From: Doris montereyensis
Taxonomy: Eukaryota; Mollusca; Gastropoda; Nudibranchia; Dorididae
Direction of reading: 5' to 3'
Length of the DNA stretch: 64,000 nucleotides
Assembly: GCA_037039925.1 (NCBI GenBank)
Contig: JAXRKP010000049.1
Location: forward strand, 72,501 to 136,500
A model generated the notes under the pieces. The model saw only the letters and a list, made by a program, of their open reading frames with translations. It was not told the DNA's origin and did no database searches. Within the stretch, counting starts at the first letter, position 1; the number at the start of each line of letters is the position of its first letter. This document shows, piece after piece, positions 10,538 to 20,440 of the stretch. Position numbers and translations under genes: made by a program.

Positions 10538-11212
10538 CCCTTTGGTTGCTGTATTCGCCGAAAGGCGAATTTCGGTATGGGTTTCAAATGCGACGTTCGC
10601 CAAAAGGCAAATTTCTAATAAGGACCATTTAAAAGGCGAATTCTTTATTTTCAGTGCCTGTAGTAATTCGGGAGTAGCTCCTCTTTGCTTACGACGCTGT
10701 ATTCGACTACAGCCATTTTTTTTGTTGGTGTTTTGAACTGCGATTTTTGACGATTTTTCTTGTTTTATTGGTTCGTTTACATTAGCGATGAATCTGATGA
10801 TGAGGCTGATACATAGAGACATGATATTGACTCTGGTGATGAGTTTATGCCCGGGAGTGATGATTTTAGCTCGATTTCTGAAGCTGATAGGCCTGAACTA
10901 GATCTAGATTTAGACGATCGTGATGTTAGTCCTAGGCCTACGGATCATGGTGACGAAGAGGGACAGAGAGGGAAGTGGGCTTGACAGAGAGAGGTCTGAC
11001 AAAGAGCGGGTTTGGAGGAAGCTAAACGATCAATATATCAATCGAATATTTAGCTTGTCCATATTCCTAACTAGCCTGAAAATTTCATTACCTTGTGATG
11101 TGTCGTTTGAGAGCTAGATTTTTTCATCTAAAAGCACCATTTTTCATAGGAATTCTCAAAAGCCTTAGCATTTGAGATGTAATTAGGGATAAATAGGTTA
11201 GCAACCAAAGGG
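10538..11212 (+). mobile_element. piggyBac derivative with remnant of transposase N-terminus
   Basis: 13-bp perfect terminal inverted repeats CCCTTTGGTTGCT, flanked by TTAA on both sides (10534-10537, 11213-11216). Removing it joins AAAAG-TTAA-GGAGTTAAC, the intact LINE 5' UTR seen at 20595. Subterminal hairpins such as TTCGCCGAAAGGCGAA lie near 10555. From about 10785 one frame reads an acidic stretch (SDESDDEADT, stop, then DIDSGDEFMPGSDDFSS, ELDLDLDDRD) like the acidic N-termini of piggyBac transposases. The catalytic part is deleted. TTAA plus CCC...GGG ends are diagnostic of the superfamily. Confidence 0.88.
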
Positions 11213-12058
11213 TTAAGGAGTTAACTCTGACATAAAATAACAACCTGCTGCCTTGCAGGCTGGTTTTGGGCAACCAAAGGCTAAGGGAGTTAACCCTGAA
11301 AGAAAATATCAAGGTCCGGTAGGGGGCTTCAAAATGGCAGCTCCACCATCTACCTAGGGTGCAGTGGGCTAATCCCTGCTTATCCAAAACAAAACTGATT
11401 CAAAGTATTAAATATGATGATATCTCCAGATTGAACTCTCGATGACAACTCTGGAAAAGAATACGGCCTGTGAATTTTGGAACATGGAATATTAGGGCAA
11501 TAAATGGAAAAGAGTTAGAATAAGCTGAAGAAGTTGAAAATTTCAAAGTAGACATTTTGGCCATTACAGAAACAAAGAAAAAAGGACAAGGAATAGAAAA
11601 TGTACGACCAAATCATTTTCTCAGGAGTAAATATTAAAGATAAAGCTAGAGCAGGAGAAGGCCTCCTAATACATAAGAGGCAGGAAAAGCTACTAGAAAG
11701 TTGAATATTTATAAACCCACGGCTATTAGAGATAAATATTAAACCAAAAGGAAGAGAAATTAAATTATTAATAGCTTATGGACCAAATGAAGACGTCATC
11801 AAAGAAGAAAAAGATATCTTCGAAAACGATTTACAAATAGCTGCAGAGCATCTGAAACCCAAACAGGAGATTTAAACGCCAGAGTAGGCAACAATGTAGA
11901 AACATCAGGAGGAGTAATAGGTAAAGAAGGAGAGACAACAACTTATCCAAATGGAAAGAGACTAACAGATCTTTGCCTAAAGAATAACATGAAAATAGCT
12001 GACACATTTTTTTCTCATAAAGATATCCACAAATATACAAGGGTAAAAGAAGACAGAT

Positions 12059-12497
12059 CTGTGGGGGCGACCATCTCCTACCAGGTTGCGGATAGGGGAA
12101 CAGCCTCTAGATATAGAGGTCAGCTGCGAATACCGAATAAGTAGTTGCGGACAAAACTGGCGTTAGCCAGAGAGGGCTAAGACGGGCTGCAGGTGGGAAC
12201 TCAGCCCTTAGAAAATGCTCTAGATGTCTTGTGAGGTGGCTAACAGGTGAACCGAGGCACCTTTATAACCTCCCTCCGGGTTAACAGAGCTCGTTAACCT
12301 GGAAAGGCAGTTTGTCCAGGAGAAGAAAACTCTGATTTCAAACCATGGGCAGATAGGGCACATGAGCTTGGGAAAGCTACCTGTCTAGGAGTGAATCTCC
12401 AAAATAAATCTGGTCCTCCAGGATGGAGGTTAGGCATAGGGTTAATACCCCTATCTTGGCCTTATGTGCTGCCAAGCACCACATGGATAAGTTAAGT
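12059..12497 (+). mobile_element. 439-bp retroposed element inside LINE endonuclease
   Basis: Bounded by a near-perfect 15-bp duplication, TAAAAGAAGACAGAT (12044-12058) and TAAAAGAAGACACAT (12498-12512). The uninterrupted LINE sequence is seen at 21450-21480. Its first 380 bases match the 5' UTR block of LINE-E at 6905-6530 in the same relative sense (GGTTGCGGATAGGGGAACAG, CTCTAGATATAGAGGTCAGC). Its last 50 bases (TATGTGCTGCCAAGCACC...AAGTTAAGTT) are different. This looks like a SINE whose head is shared with a LINE 5' UTR, or a template-switch product. Confidence 0.7.
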
Positions 12498-14557
12498 TAA
12501 AAGAAGACACATGTGAAAAGTCAATCATAGACTACATAATAGTTAGCAGCTCCCTTTTTTTACAGTACAATAGATGCAAGAGTAAACAGAGGAGCTGAAA
12601 TATTTAGTGATCATCCCCTAGTGATAGCCAAAATGAGATTATTAACTGAAGAAAACAAACAGAAAAGGAAAGAGAAGAAAGCTCCTTAACTCAAAGTAGA
12701 AGAACTAAATAAACCAATAGTAAAACAGATATATCAGTCCAGGATAAAAAGAGTTATCAGTAAAAGGCAGATGGATCTGAAGGAAAGTACAAAAAATAGA
12801 AGAAAAGTGGCAAATGTATAAAGAAATACTCCTCAGTTGTACTGAAGAGGTCTGTGGTCTGGTAGGAAACAAATTAAAAGGAGATAGGAAAAGGACAGCA
12901 TGGTGGAATGAGAATGTCAAGACTAAGATCAAAGAAAAGAAGGATGCCTGGAAGAAAAACTTACGAACAAAGAGGAGAGAGGATAGGAAAAGATTACGTG
13001 AGTAAAAGAACTATCGCCAAAGAGGAAGTAAGGAAAGCAAAACAAGAACAATGGGAAGAGTTTGGACAAAGACTTCAAGAAAGCTATCAAGGAAATCAAA
13101 AGTTGTTCTGGGGGCTATGAAGAGCATGAGAAAGACCAAAGCATGACCAACACGATAAGGTAAGAACGTCAAAGGAAAAATAATGAAAGGAGAGAGTGAA
13201 ATCATGGAAACGTGAAAAAAGTATTTTCATCAATTACATAATCCCTGCAGAACATTTGAAACAAGGAATACAGATCAATTAGCGAGAGTAACAAGTAATC
13301 CAGATGAGACAGCTGAAGATGTAGATATCTCAATGGAAGAACTCCAAACAGCTATAAGAAAAGTGAAATTAGGAAAGGCCCCAGGAGCAGATCAAGTTTA
13401 TCCAGAAATGATTAAAAACCAAGGGAGAGAGGCAGACAAACTACTACATGCAATATGTCAACAAGCATGGAAGTCAAAACAGGTGCCAGACGAATGGAAG
13501 AAGGAATGGTAGTACCAATACACAAGAAAGGGTCAACTATGGAATGCTCAAACTAAAGAGGGATATCACTACTTAGCGTACACCAGGAAAGGCGTATGCC
13601 AGGATTCTGAAAATGAGACTAAGGAAAAGAGTAGAGGATCAGATTGAAGAGCATCAGAGTGGATTTATACCCGGAAGAAGTGTACAAGTGTAGACCACAT
13701 ATTTACAATTAGACAAATAATAGAAAAATTCCTTGAGAGAAACATTGACTTGCACCTGTATTTTATTGACTTAGAAAAGGCATTTGACACTGTGAGGAGG
13801 GCGGGTCGGAAAGGTATCCTCAAAAATGAAGAAAATGAATGCAGGTATGTGGAAGCTCAAACCAGTAAATGTATCAATGCTTTCATTTGCTGATGATTTA
13901 GTTCTGTTTGGAACAAGTTCAAAGCTACAATTATCTTGGAGTAATGATTAATTCAGAGGGAAAACTAAGAGAAGAAATCAGCCAGAGAATCCAAAAGGCA
14001 AGTGCTGCAATTTACAACCATCGAGGAAAAGCTTTTGTAGGTAAACAAGAATTGTCAACAAAAACCAAAATGGCAGTATACAACATAGTTTATTGTCCTA
14101 CTCTCCTCTATGACAGTGAAACCTGGACCTTAGACAGTAGAGAATACAGTAGAGTACAAGCAGCTGAAATGAAATATCTAAGAAGAGTAGGAGTAGTAGG
14201 GAAAAGCAATAGAAAAAATCAGAAACACAACAATAAGAGATCAAACGAAAGCAGATGGCATAAAAACTAAGACAGAAATAAATCAGCTGAGATGGTTTGG
14301 GCATGTTAACAGAAAGAGTGACAGTAAAATAGCTAAAACTGTATACAGTGCTTAAACTCAAGGTAAAAGACCAAAAGGCAGACCTCGGAGAAAGTGGGAA
14401 GAAGATATAAAAGAGGCATTAAAGCAAAGAAATTTAACTTTCATGGAAGGAAACAGAAAATGTCAGGACAGGGCAGCCTGGAGAAAGATAATTCAGGACA
14501 TCTGAACCCATACATCGGGGAAGGTAGAAATGGGAACTGATAACGAAAGAAAGAAAG

Positions 14558-14730
14558 TTTTGAACAAACTTGGCTGTAACTTCGCACACACGTTATTCAG
14601 TTCAATATCTAGCCGCACCCAGTAACGTTTCGATAAATTTAACGGTTTTGATTTTATGAATTTTCTGAAAATGTATATATTTCCCCAATATTTGTCAAAT
14701 TTAATCACCAAAAACTTTCCGGCTTTTATT
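14558..14730 (+). repeat. Second copy of 4430-4600 duplication block
   Basis: Shares TTTTGAACAA..CT..CTGTAACTT, CAGTTCAATATCTAGCCGCA and CGATAAAT blocks with 4430-4600. It directly follows LINE copy A, which supports insertion of that LINE into duplicated sequence. Confidence 0.65.
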
Positions 14731-15205
14731 GTACAAATGATGTGTTGAAGGTAAGGCCGGTATCGTTTCTAAATAAAATCGTATAAAATGAAAGAATCGA
14801 TACTGAGCTTTTTTTATGGTATCAATGTGAAGGGAATGAACTGCTCCATCCAGTAATTCAAAACACAAAATTTGTCCGATTTGTGGTAAAAATGCCTTCG
14901 TCAGGACAGACAACAGGCCATAACTTACATTGTACGATTTTACATTTCCAATGAAAGTACAGCCTGCTTTACATATATTGACATCCCATATAATGATATT
15001 CTAGTCATATCAACATATTTGCTTGATTCGATCAGTCCCTTATATACTTATAAAATAAAATTTAAAAACTACAAAGGAGGTATTGTAAAACATATAAAAT
15101 TTATACATTCACTAAACAAAGGTTTAAAATGGTGACAATGTTAATGAGAAACTCATTCTTTGAATATAAAATGAAACAAAGGAGAAAATTCGTAAAATAT
15201 CTGAC
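14731..15205. other. Intron sequence, nothing recognised
   Basis: AT-rich intron of the minus-strand gene between exon 15206-15357 and the duplicated terminal exons. No further exon or transposon end was identified. Confidence 0.4.
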
Positions 15206-15357
15206 CTCTTCATATGTTCACAGATTTGCTCTACTGATGGTCTTGTCTTCTCATTGACACTGACACATTGTAAAACAAGTCGATACAACTCATCTGGACA
15301 ACATATTGGCTGAGTATTGAAATCTTTCCATTTTCCAGTCATCAGAGCTTGAAACAG
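15206..15357 (-). CDS. Kinase-like domain 2, C-lobe end (subdomains X-XI)
   Basis: Acceptor TGTGGATTTATAG and donor AAGAG/GTCAGA bound the exon. It reads LFQALMTGKWKDF, then CCPDELYRLVLQC, then KTRPSVEQICEHMKR. The RPS-x-x-Q-I pattern is the conserved subdomain XI arginine region of TKL/tyrosine kinases. It enters in phase 0 from exon 19247-19414 and leaves in phase 2, matching both terminal exons. The donor is weaker than the others; reading through it gives a short alternative C-terminus ending LSPF. Confidence 0.7.
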
Positions 15358-15427
15358 CTATAAATCCACAAATGTAAATACAAATAGCAGAAGTGAGTAT
15401 GACTATTATGACATCGCTAGTTGGGTT

Positions 15428-15558
15428 CAGGAGAGGGAGGATGGGGGGGGGGTGAAATCATTAATCATCCAGCATTCTCCTAAAATTACAAAAAACTCTT
15501 TTACTTTCAGAAGAAGGCTGGCTGATTAATGATTTTCCCCCCCCCCCACCTCTCCTGA
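15428..15558. repeat. Foldback (inverted repeat) with about 45-bp arms
   Basis: Left arm CAGGAGAGGGAGGATGGGGG...TGAAATCATTAATCA is mirrored by right arm TGATTAATGATTTTCCCCC...CACCTCTCCTG about 40 bases later. The arms could form a hairpin. It may be a small foldback MITE; no target duplication was confirmed. Confidence 0.6.
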
Positions 15559-17269
15559 GTAGTGTTACCATGGCAAGCAGAAGACAAACACAGTCTTTCA
15601 TCATACTTTTCCTATGAGTTGCATGAGGAAGTAAAAAAAAAGTTAGTTAACATATCCTATCTTTAAAACTAATGAAAATCACCGAAAGGACCTGCATGTC
15701 GCTTTACTTTACCATACAACTTACAAGCAAAATGGAATGCAGGTGCTGAAACCACTCATAATGTTGGATATAATCTAGTCACATGGTTTTTGAAATTTGT
15801 ATTTAAAGGTCATGGTTTGGTTAAAAAAATTCTTAGTCAACTTTAAACACATCGTGCAGAATAGACATTTAGAACTAGACCCATCAACTCATTTCTGAAC
15901 TGCATACATAAAAAAGTTACCTATGTTGATCCTCTGTCTGTATTATTGCAGGGGGTATTTTGAGTCCTGATATCGAAATCAGGTTCTTTTCCTTTTGTAA
16001 GATTCTAATAGTGTTAAGTGTAAAAACAATGGTGTCAACTTTCAATGCCATCCCCATGTGATCAAAATCGGTGAATAAAGATAGTAACAAATTCATGCTA
16101 GGGTGATGAAAATTGAGCTGAAGATACAAGGGTAACAAAGTAAATGCATTCAAGATTTTCAGGAATATATAGTATCGATACATTCTCTTCCCCCCCCCCT
16201 ACTGTTTGTGTGTACCTCACTAGTGACCTAGAAATCAGCTGAGGCCCATGACAGTATCATACTATTACTACTATCAGCAACACGTAGCACAGACAAATGG
16301 ACTAGTTTAGCTAGCAGCAAGGGACAACCATTACATTGTCGTTGCATGACAGTAGACCAGTTCATGTGACTTGCTGATTCGCTTATTGGTGACCAACCGC
16401 TATGCAAATCAACATGTCATAACTGTTGGGGAATCATTGGGTGAAGTGAAGCCACTTCCCATGAACTAACCTTGACATCGACCTACATTATTGCTCTTGC
16501 ACCATGCGTGTTATTCCAACCCGTGCCTTTGAAAGTTTAGTAAAGTTTCTGAACTTCTTTGTTGAAACTTATATACCGTTTTGAACATTGGGATGAGGTC
16601 CAACACAAATATGAGGCAGAGGAGAGAGGACCTGCATATCAAGTGGGAATGTTTTGACTGAAAATACCCTTTTCAACTTAATTTTCCAGCTTGTGAACAT
16701 TCCAGTGTGTTTTTTTAAAACTGTTTTTATTCAATTAAAAATTAAATACATTTAAATCTCAAGATGGATTTCAATGAAATTTAAAATATCAAGTGTTCAG
16801 AGCAAGGTCTTCAAACTCTTGTATGGATTTTCAGAAAGACGTTCACATTTTTGTGAATATGAGAGAATTTTTAGTGAAAAATTAAGTCAAATTGCTATTT
16901 GACATAAATACACAAGGTTGGAAGCCTGTCAACTAATAACTATTCAAGATATCAAACAACGGATACAAGAAATGCTTTAATTCATGGGAACTCAGTGCAT
17001 GCATATGAGCCATTTTCAAAGGTGAGAAAGAAAATGAGTCTCCATGAAATTTAAAGATTTGCCTTTGGAACTTTTATTTTACCTGTGCTGTTGAAACTGG
17101 TGTCAAAATAAAGAATAAAAGCCGAATAGATAGTGAAAACAACTGAAGCTGTCTTACTCTTTATTTTCATTTTGAAAAAGTAAAACGAAATCACAAACGT
17201 TCTCCTGTATGCAACTTAAAATTGTTAATTCTAACACATGTTGAACTTAATTTTAGAATCGTTATTTCC
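15559..17269. other. Intron sequence, no feature recognised
   Basis: AT-rich intron of the minus-strand gene. It includes short C-runs near 16189. No exon-like segment with both splice sites and fitting phase was found, and no complete transposon. Confidence 0.4.
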
Positions 17270-17640
17270 TATCCGATTTTGACGGAACTAAGACTGATTT
17301 TATTCTCTTTCAACATGTAATTCATAATGTTATACTTCTGACTTTACACGCTGAATATGATTATTAGCGTGTTACTGCGCCTTTCCCTTCTTCAAAACTA
17401 CCTACATTCAGATACATGCCTCTCATTGGTCAGGCTGCTCAAGATCAGCTCTTGTCTCAGGCCATCTGAAAGATCAAACGCGCGAACTGGTCTACGGCCC
17501 TAAGGGATACAGATTATTTAGGTTTATTTCAGTATTTAACAATTATTTTATTTTCCAAATGCGTAATTATGAAGATTTTTTAAATTTGGGTAACTAAAAG
17601 GGCTATGGTAATATTCGTCTTATTGTGACTGTTATGTTGA
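17270..17640 (+). repeat. Ancient duplicated intron block (17.4-kb copy)
   Basis: Contains a block like GATTTTGACGGAACT, then CATTGGTCAGGCTGCTCAAGA and CTCAGGCCATCTGAAAGATCAA. These parallel 36330-36590 (TGGTCAGAATGCCTAAGA; CTCAGGCAATCTTAAAGATC) and 56120-56420. The order is conserved in all three. The 812-bp TIR element follows it. Confidence 0.5.
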
Positions 17641-17642
17641 TA

Positions 17643-18454
17643 CAGTAGTGTCCGGTTAAACACACGGTGCTCTGGAGGCCCGGGTAGCGTGCGTTTAGGA
17701 GTTGCGTGCCTTTATAAAAAGTAGTAAAAAATTACCAGTTACTTCCCTTTACTTCAGAAAAGACTGAATTGTTTCCCTTGACCACACAGACTACCTGAGT
17801 GGACGGTATTAGGATGCCGTTATTGAGTTTGAATTAGATATTACTAAATATTAGATCTAGATGGGTTTTTTTTTGTAATTTATTCTATTTTATTTTATTC
17901 AACAGAGAAATCCCAATAGAATCATAAACAAAAACACACAAAAACACAGAGAGTACAGTACCATAGGTAGATTTAATTCACATTGTGTGTGTGTGTATGT
18001 GTGTGTGTGTGTGTGTGTGGCATGCATTGGCGCCTAGCCTATCATGACTCATCCAATAAAAGACGAGGATGTAGGAATCTATACATAACAACGCTACAGT
18101 GCTCTCAAACCCACCCCTGCCCGTAGTTTAGGTCTGTGTCCACAGTCGTTAAGTGAGAGCTGATCAGTGTGCGTGTGTATCACATAGGCCTAGAGGCCAA
18201 GGCATAGCCTATCGTTTACACAAAGAACGGCCAGAGTTCTTGCTGAGTGATGTAAGTGACATCCTCTGGTAAGTAATTAGTGGCTATCTGATCTATTTAA
18301 AAGGTAATATCTATCGATTTCAAAGCGTGCGTTTAGATGATGTAGCGTGCGTTAACAGTATACTGATTATATAGAAAAAATCCGTCATAGTGCTCAGCCG
18401 TTCGTTTACCCGAAGCGTGCTTTTATCTGACGTGTGTTTAACCGGATATTACTG
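17643..18454. mobile_element. TA-flanked TIR element (family M1), non-autonomous
   Basis: Ends are CAGTAGTGTCCGGTTAAAC and its imperfect complement (TTTAACCGGATATTACTG), with TA on both sides (17641-17642, 18455-18456). Words built on AGCGTGCGTTTA recur just inside both ends. A (GT)n run occupies 17981-18020. No transposase reading frame is present. TA duplication with a CAGT start fits Tc1/mariner/pogo-type elements. Confidence 0.75.
17981..18020. repeat. (GT)n microsatellite
   Basis: Runs of GT with one GTAT interruption, inside TIR element M1. Confidence 0.9.
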
Positions 18455-18479
18455 TACCAAGATTGAGAAGATTGGCTCA

Positions 18480-18830
18480 GAAAAATCGAAAGTACAAAGT
18501 GATTTCCAAAACCCCTGAAACAGATTCATCGACGTCGTGTTTCTATGTAAAATCCATAATTAGGAACCGTTTTTGATAAAACAAAGACAACTTTCAATAT
18601 TTTAGTCCAATGTACGCAATAGAGTAAAGCTAAACTGATTTCATAATTTTCTTTCTTTTCTATTTTCCCCCTCATTTACATAAGACATCACTGCCAGTGT
18701 ATTGAAATCCTGGTCATTTCAACGCAGGTAATTGGCTCAAGACCGTTAGATGACTCGAAACATCACCATGCCCAGATTTGTCGGTTTTTGTCAGTTTAAA
18801 CCCTAAAGGGCTAATAAACTTTTTATCCTG
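18480..18830 (+). repeat. Ancient intragenic repeat, copy 2 of 3
   Basis: Collinear with 1680-2050 and 56590-56950: AACCGTTTTTGATAAAAC, ACATCACTGCCAGTG, CATTTCAACGCAGGTAATTGGC, then CCCTAAAGGG. It lies immediately beyond TIR element M1, so M1 split the larger duplicated block 17270-18830. Confidence 0.5.
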
Positions 18831-19246
18831 GAAAAAGCTGAAAAATGCCATAAAATTGGAATGACTCATAATTCCCCTACAAAAAAAAGGTTTTCATTTC
18901 ACTTAATGTTCTTGTGACAACGTTTCAGTTCATGATTATAAAAGCCTTATCTAAAAGGCCACAACATTTTATCCAATTGCAAAGAGAAAGCACTTACTTT
19001 GTACAAACATCTGATAATTAATTCACACAAAATCAGAAAAGTTACATAAAAAGGTCTTAGGACCCACAAAACACATTGTAATAAAGCCAATTTTTCTATA
19101 CTAGTTTTCTTAAGAAACGCCTTTACTTAACAAAATCTTTAAAATCAATTCAGTCCAAACCGTATTGCTATTCATGACATCAATATCAAAGAACCATGAT
19201 GATAATTTAAAATTCAGATAATATGTATAAAATTAAAATATGGTAC
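18831..19246. other. Intron sequence, nothing recognised
   Basis: AT-rich intron immediately downstream (minus sense) of exon 19247-19414. Confidence 0.4.
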
Positions 19247-19414
19247 CTTTTTTTGTGATAACTGATGAAAAGGCTTGATTTCCTCATCATTTATATCATG
19301 GGATGCTTCATCATCCTTGTCAAAAGCAGTGAGAAATACCCAGATGACATTGCCAAGACAAAAAACATCAGATGCTTTTGAAAATCGTCCATCTGAAATT
19401 ACTTTGGAGCAGCA
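19247..19414 (-). CDS. Kinase-like domain 2, subdomain IX exon
   Basis: Acceptor GTGTTTTTCTGTTAAG and donor AAAG/GTACCA. The exon encodes 56 residues including GRFSKASDVFCLGNVIWVF, which fits the DxWxxG helix-F region of protein kinases with F-C-L between D and G. An acidic stretch follows (DKDDEASHDINDEE). Phase 0 at both ends, matching its neighbours. The invariant Asp of this region is kept. Confidence 0.72.
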
Positions 19415-20074
19415 CTTAACAGAAAAACACAAGACAGAATGAGAAATGTATTAAATTTCGACTTCTAATAATAGTATTCAAATAATTACATCTACAGTGA
19501 AACTTAGTGATGATTAAGGAATAATTTTCAAAAGAAGGAATTATTCATTATCTCAGAGGTCTTGTTATTTCATAAACATGCCACTAGTTCAGACACAGGA
19601 CCCAATGGTGTAACAGGATGAGATCAGTTGTACCTGTACTTGCATAAAATGGTTAGGATGCATTCATGCTTATTCTTTTCCTGTTCTGTTAAATTTACGC
19701 AATGATGAAAAATGACTCATTTTTCCATTTAAAACAGTTTACATAAGCCCATATGCAGGGAAATTCTTCTGCTAATTTGAATGAGGAAAGGAATTTCTCT
19801 CGTTAATAAAAAAATAACTTGCTTGGTTATAGATTTAGCTTTTCCTTTGTGGCAACTGGCAAGCATTTTGTATCCACTTTATTTAATATCTCACCGTTTT
19901 TAAGCACTCTAGACATGTTTTTGTATCAAAACCAGCATAAAGATAAACGGAAGAACTTAAGCTCAGAGATACTTAATTTTTCTTGTGCACAGACTTTAGT
20001 TGGCTTTTACTTGTATCCACTCCACTCATCAGCAGTGATTTCATTGTTTTAATTATCACGAATAATAAACTTAC

Positions 20075-20149
20075 ATGATGTGGCCAGTTGTTCAAAATCA
20101 GTGTGCAAATCATCAGTACAATCGGTGTTTTAAATTGTCTATCAAAAAG
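20075..20149 (-). CDS. Probable kinase-like domain 2, DFG-region exon
   Basis: A 25-codon exon with acceptor TAATATATCAG and a consensus donor GTAAGT; phase 0 on both sides fits the exons before and after. It begins LFDRQFKTPIVL. Joined to the preceding LK it gives LKLFDRQ, aligning with the VKLxDFG of active kinases, with FG replaced by RQ. The rest (LMICTLILNNWPHH) is not a recognisable activation segment. Less certain than the other exons. Confidence 0.45.
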
Positions 20150-20431
20150 CTGATATATTAAAAATAAAAATTAATCAATTTTCTATCAAAAAGTCATAAC
20201 ATTCCTACAGTTGAAAAATATTCTGGAATGAATCCTATAACGCTGACGATCACAAAAGAGGTGTACTAAATTAAATATTTAATATCAATAAACATAGACA
20301 GCAGGTGCAGACTTGAACAAATGATATTGAAAATGAGTGTATTTGATAAAATAGCTAATATCTATGTTTATTCGTTCCAGGCATCTCTTAATCAAGGAAA
20401 AGTTAAAACGACTGGAAAATGCAACCATAGT
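20150..20431. other. Intron sequence, nothing recognised
   Basis: AT-rich intron between the probable DFG-region exon and LINE copy B. The target duplication of LINE B, CCCATTATC, starts at 20432. Confidence 0.4.
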
Positions 20432-20440
20432 CCCATTATC

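Larger units (their letters stand above)
10371..14557 (+). mobile_element. RTE-like LINE copy A, full-length but broken, with two insertions
   Basis: Flanked by TTTGAACAA at 10361-10369 and 14558-14566. The 5' UTR carries about 70-bp tandem units (CTGCTGCCTTGCAGGC...GGGAGTTAACCCTGA). An endonuclease region follows from 11470 (NFGTWNIRA-like), then an RT with FADDLVLFG near 13890, a C-terminal YCPTLLYDSETWTLDSREYS region, LRWFGHV near 14290, and a GAAAG tail. The piggyBac derivative at 10538-11212 and the 439-bp piece at 12059-12497 are later insertions; without them the element is about 3.1 kb, the usual RTE size. Many stops and a deletion after FADD show it is dead. Confidence 0.8.

Noticed and set aside
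10358..10822. 154-codon minus-strand frame
   Set aside because: Antisense of LINE 5' UTR tandem units and the piggyBac left end.
19819..20052. Plus-strand 77-codon frame
   Set aside because: Lies in an intron of the opposite-strand gene with no splice signals or recognisable domain.
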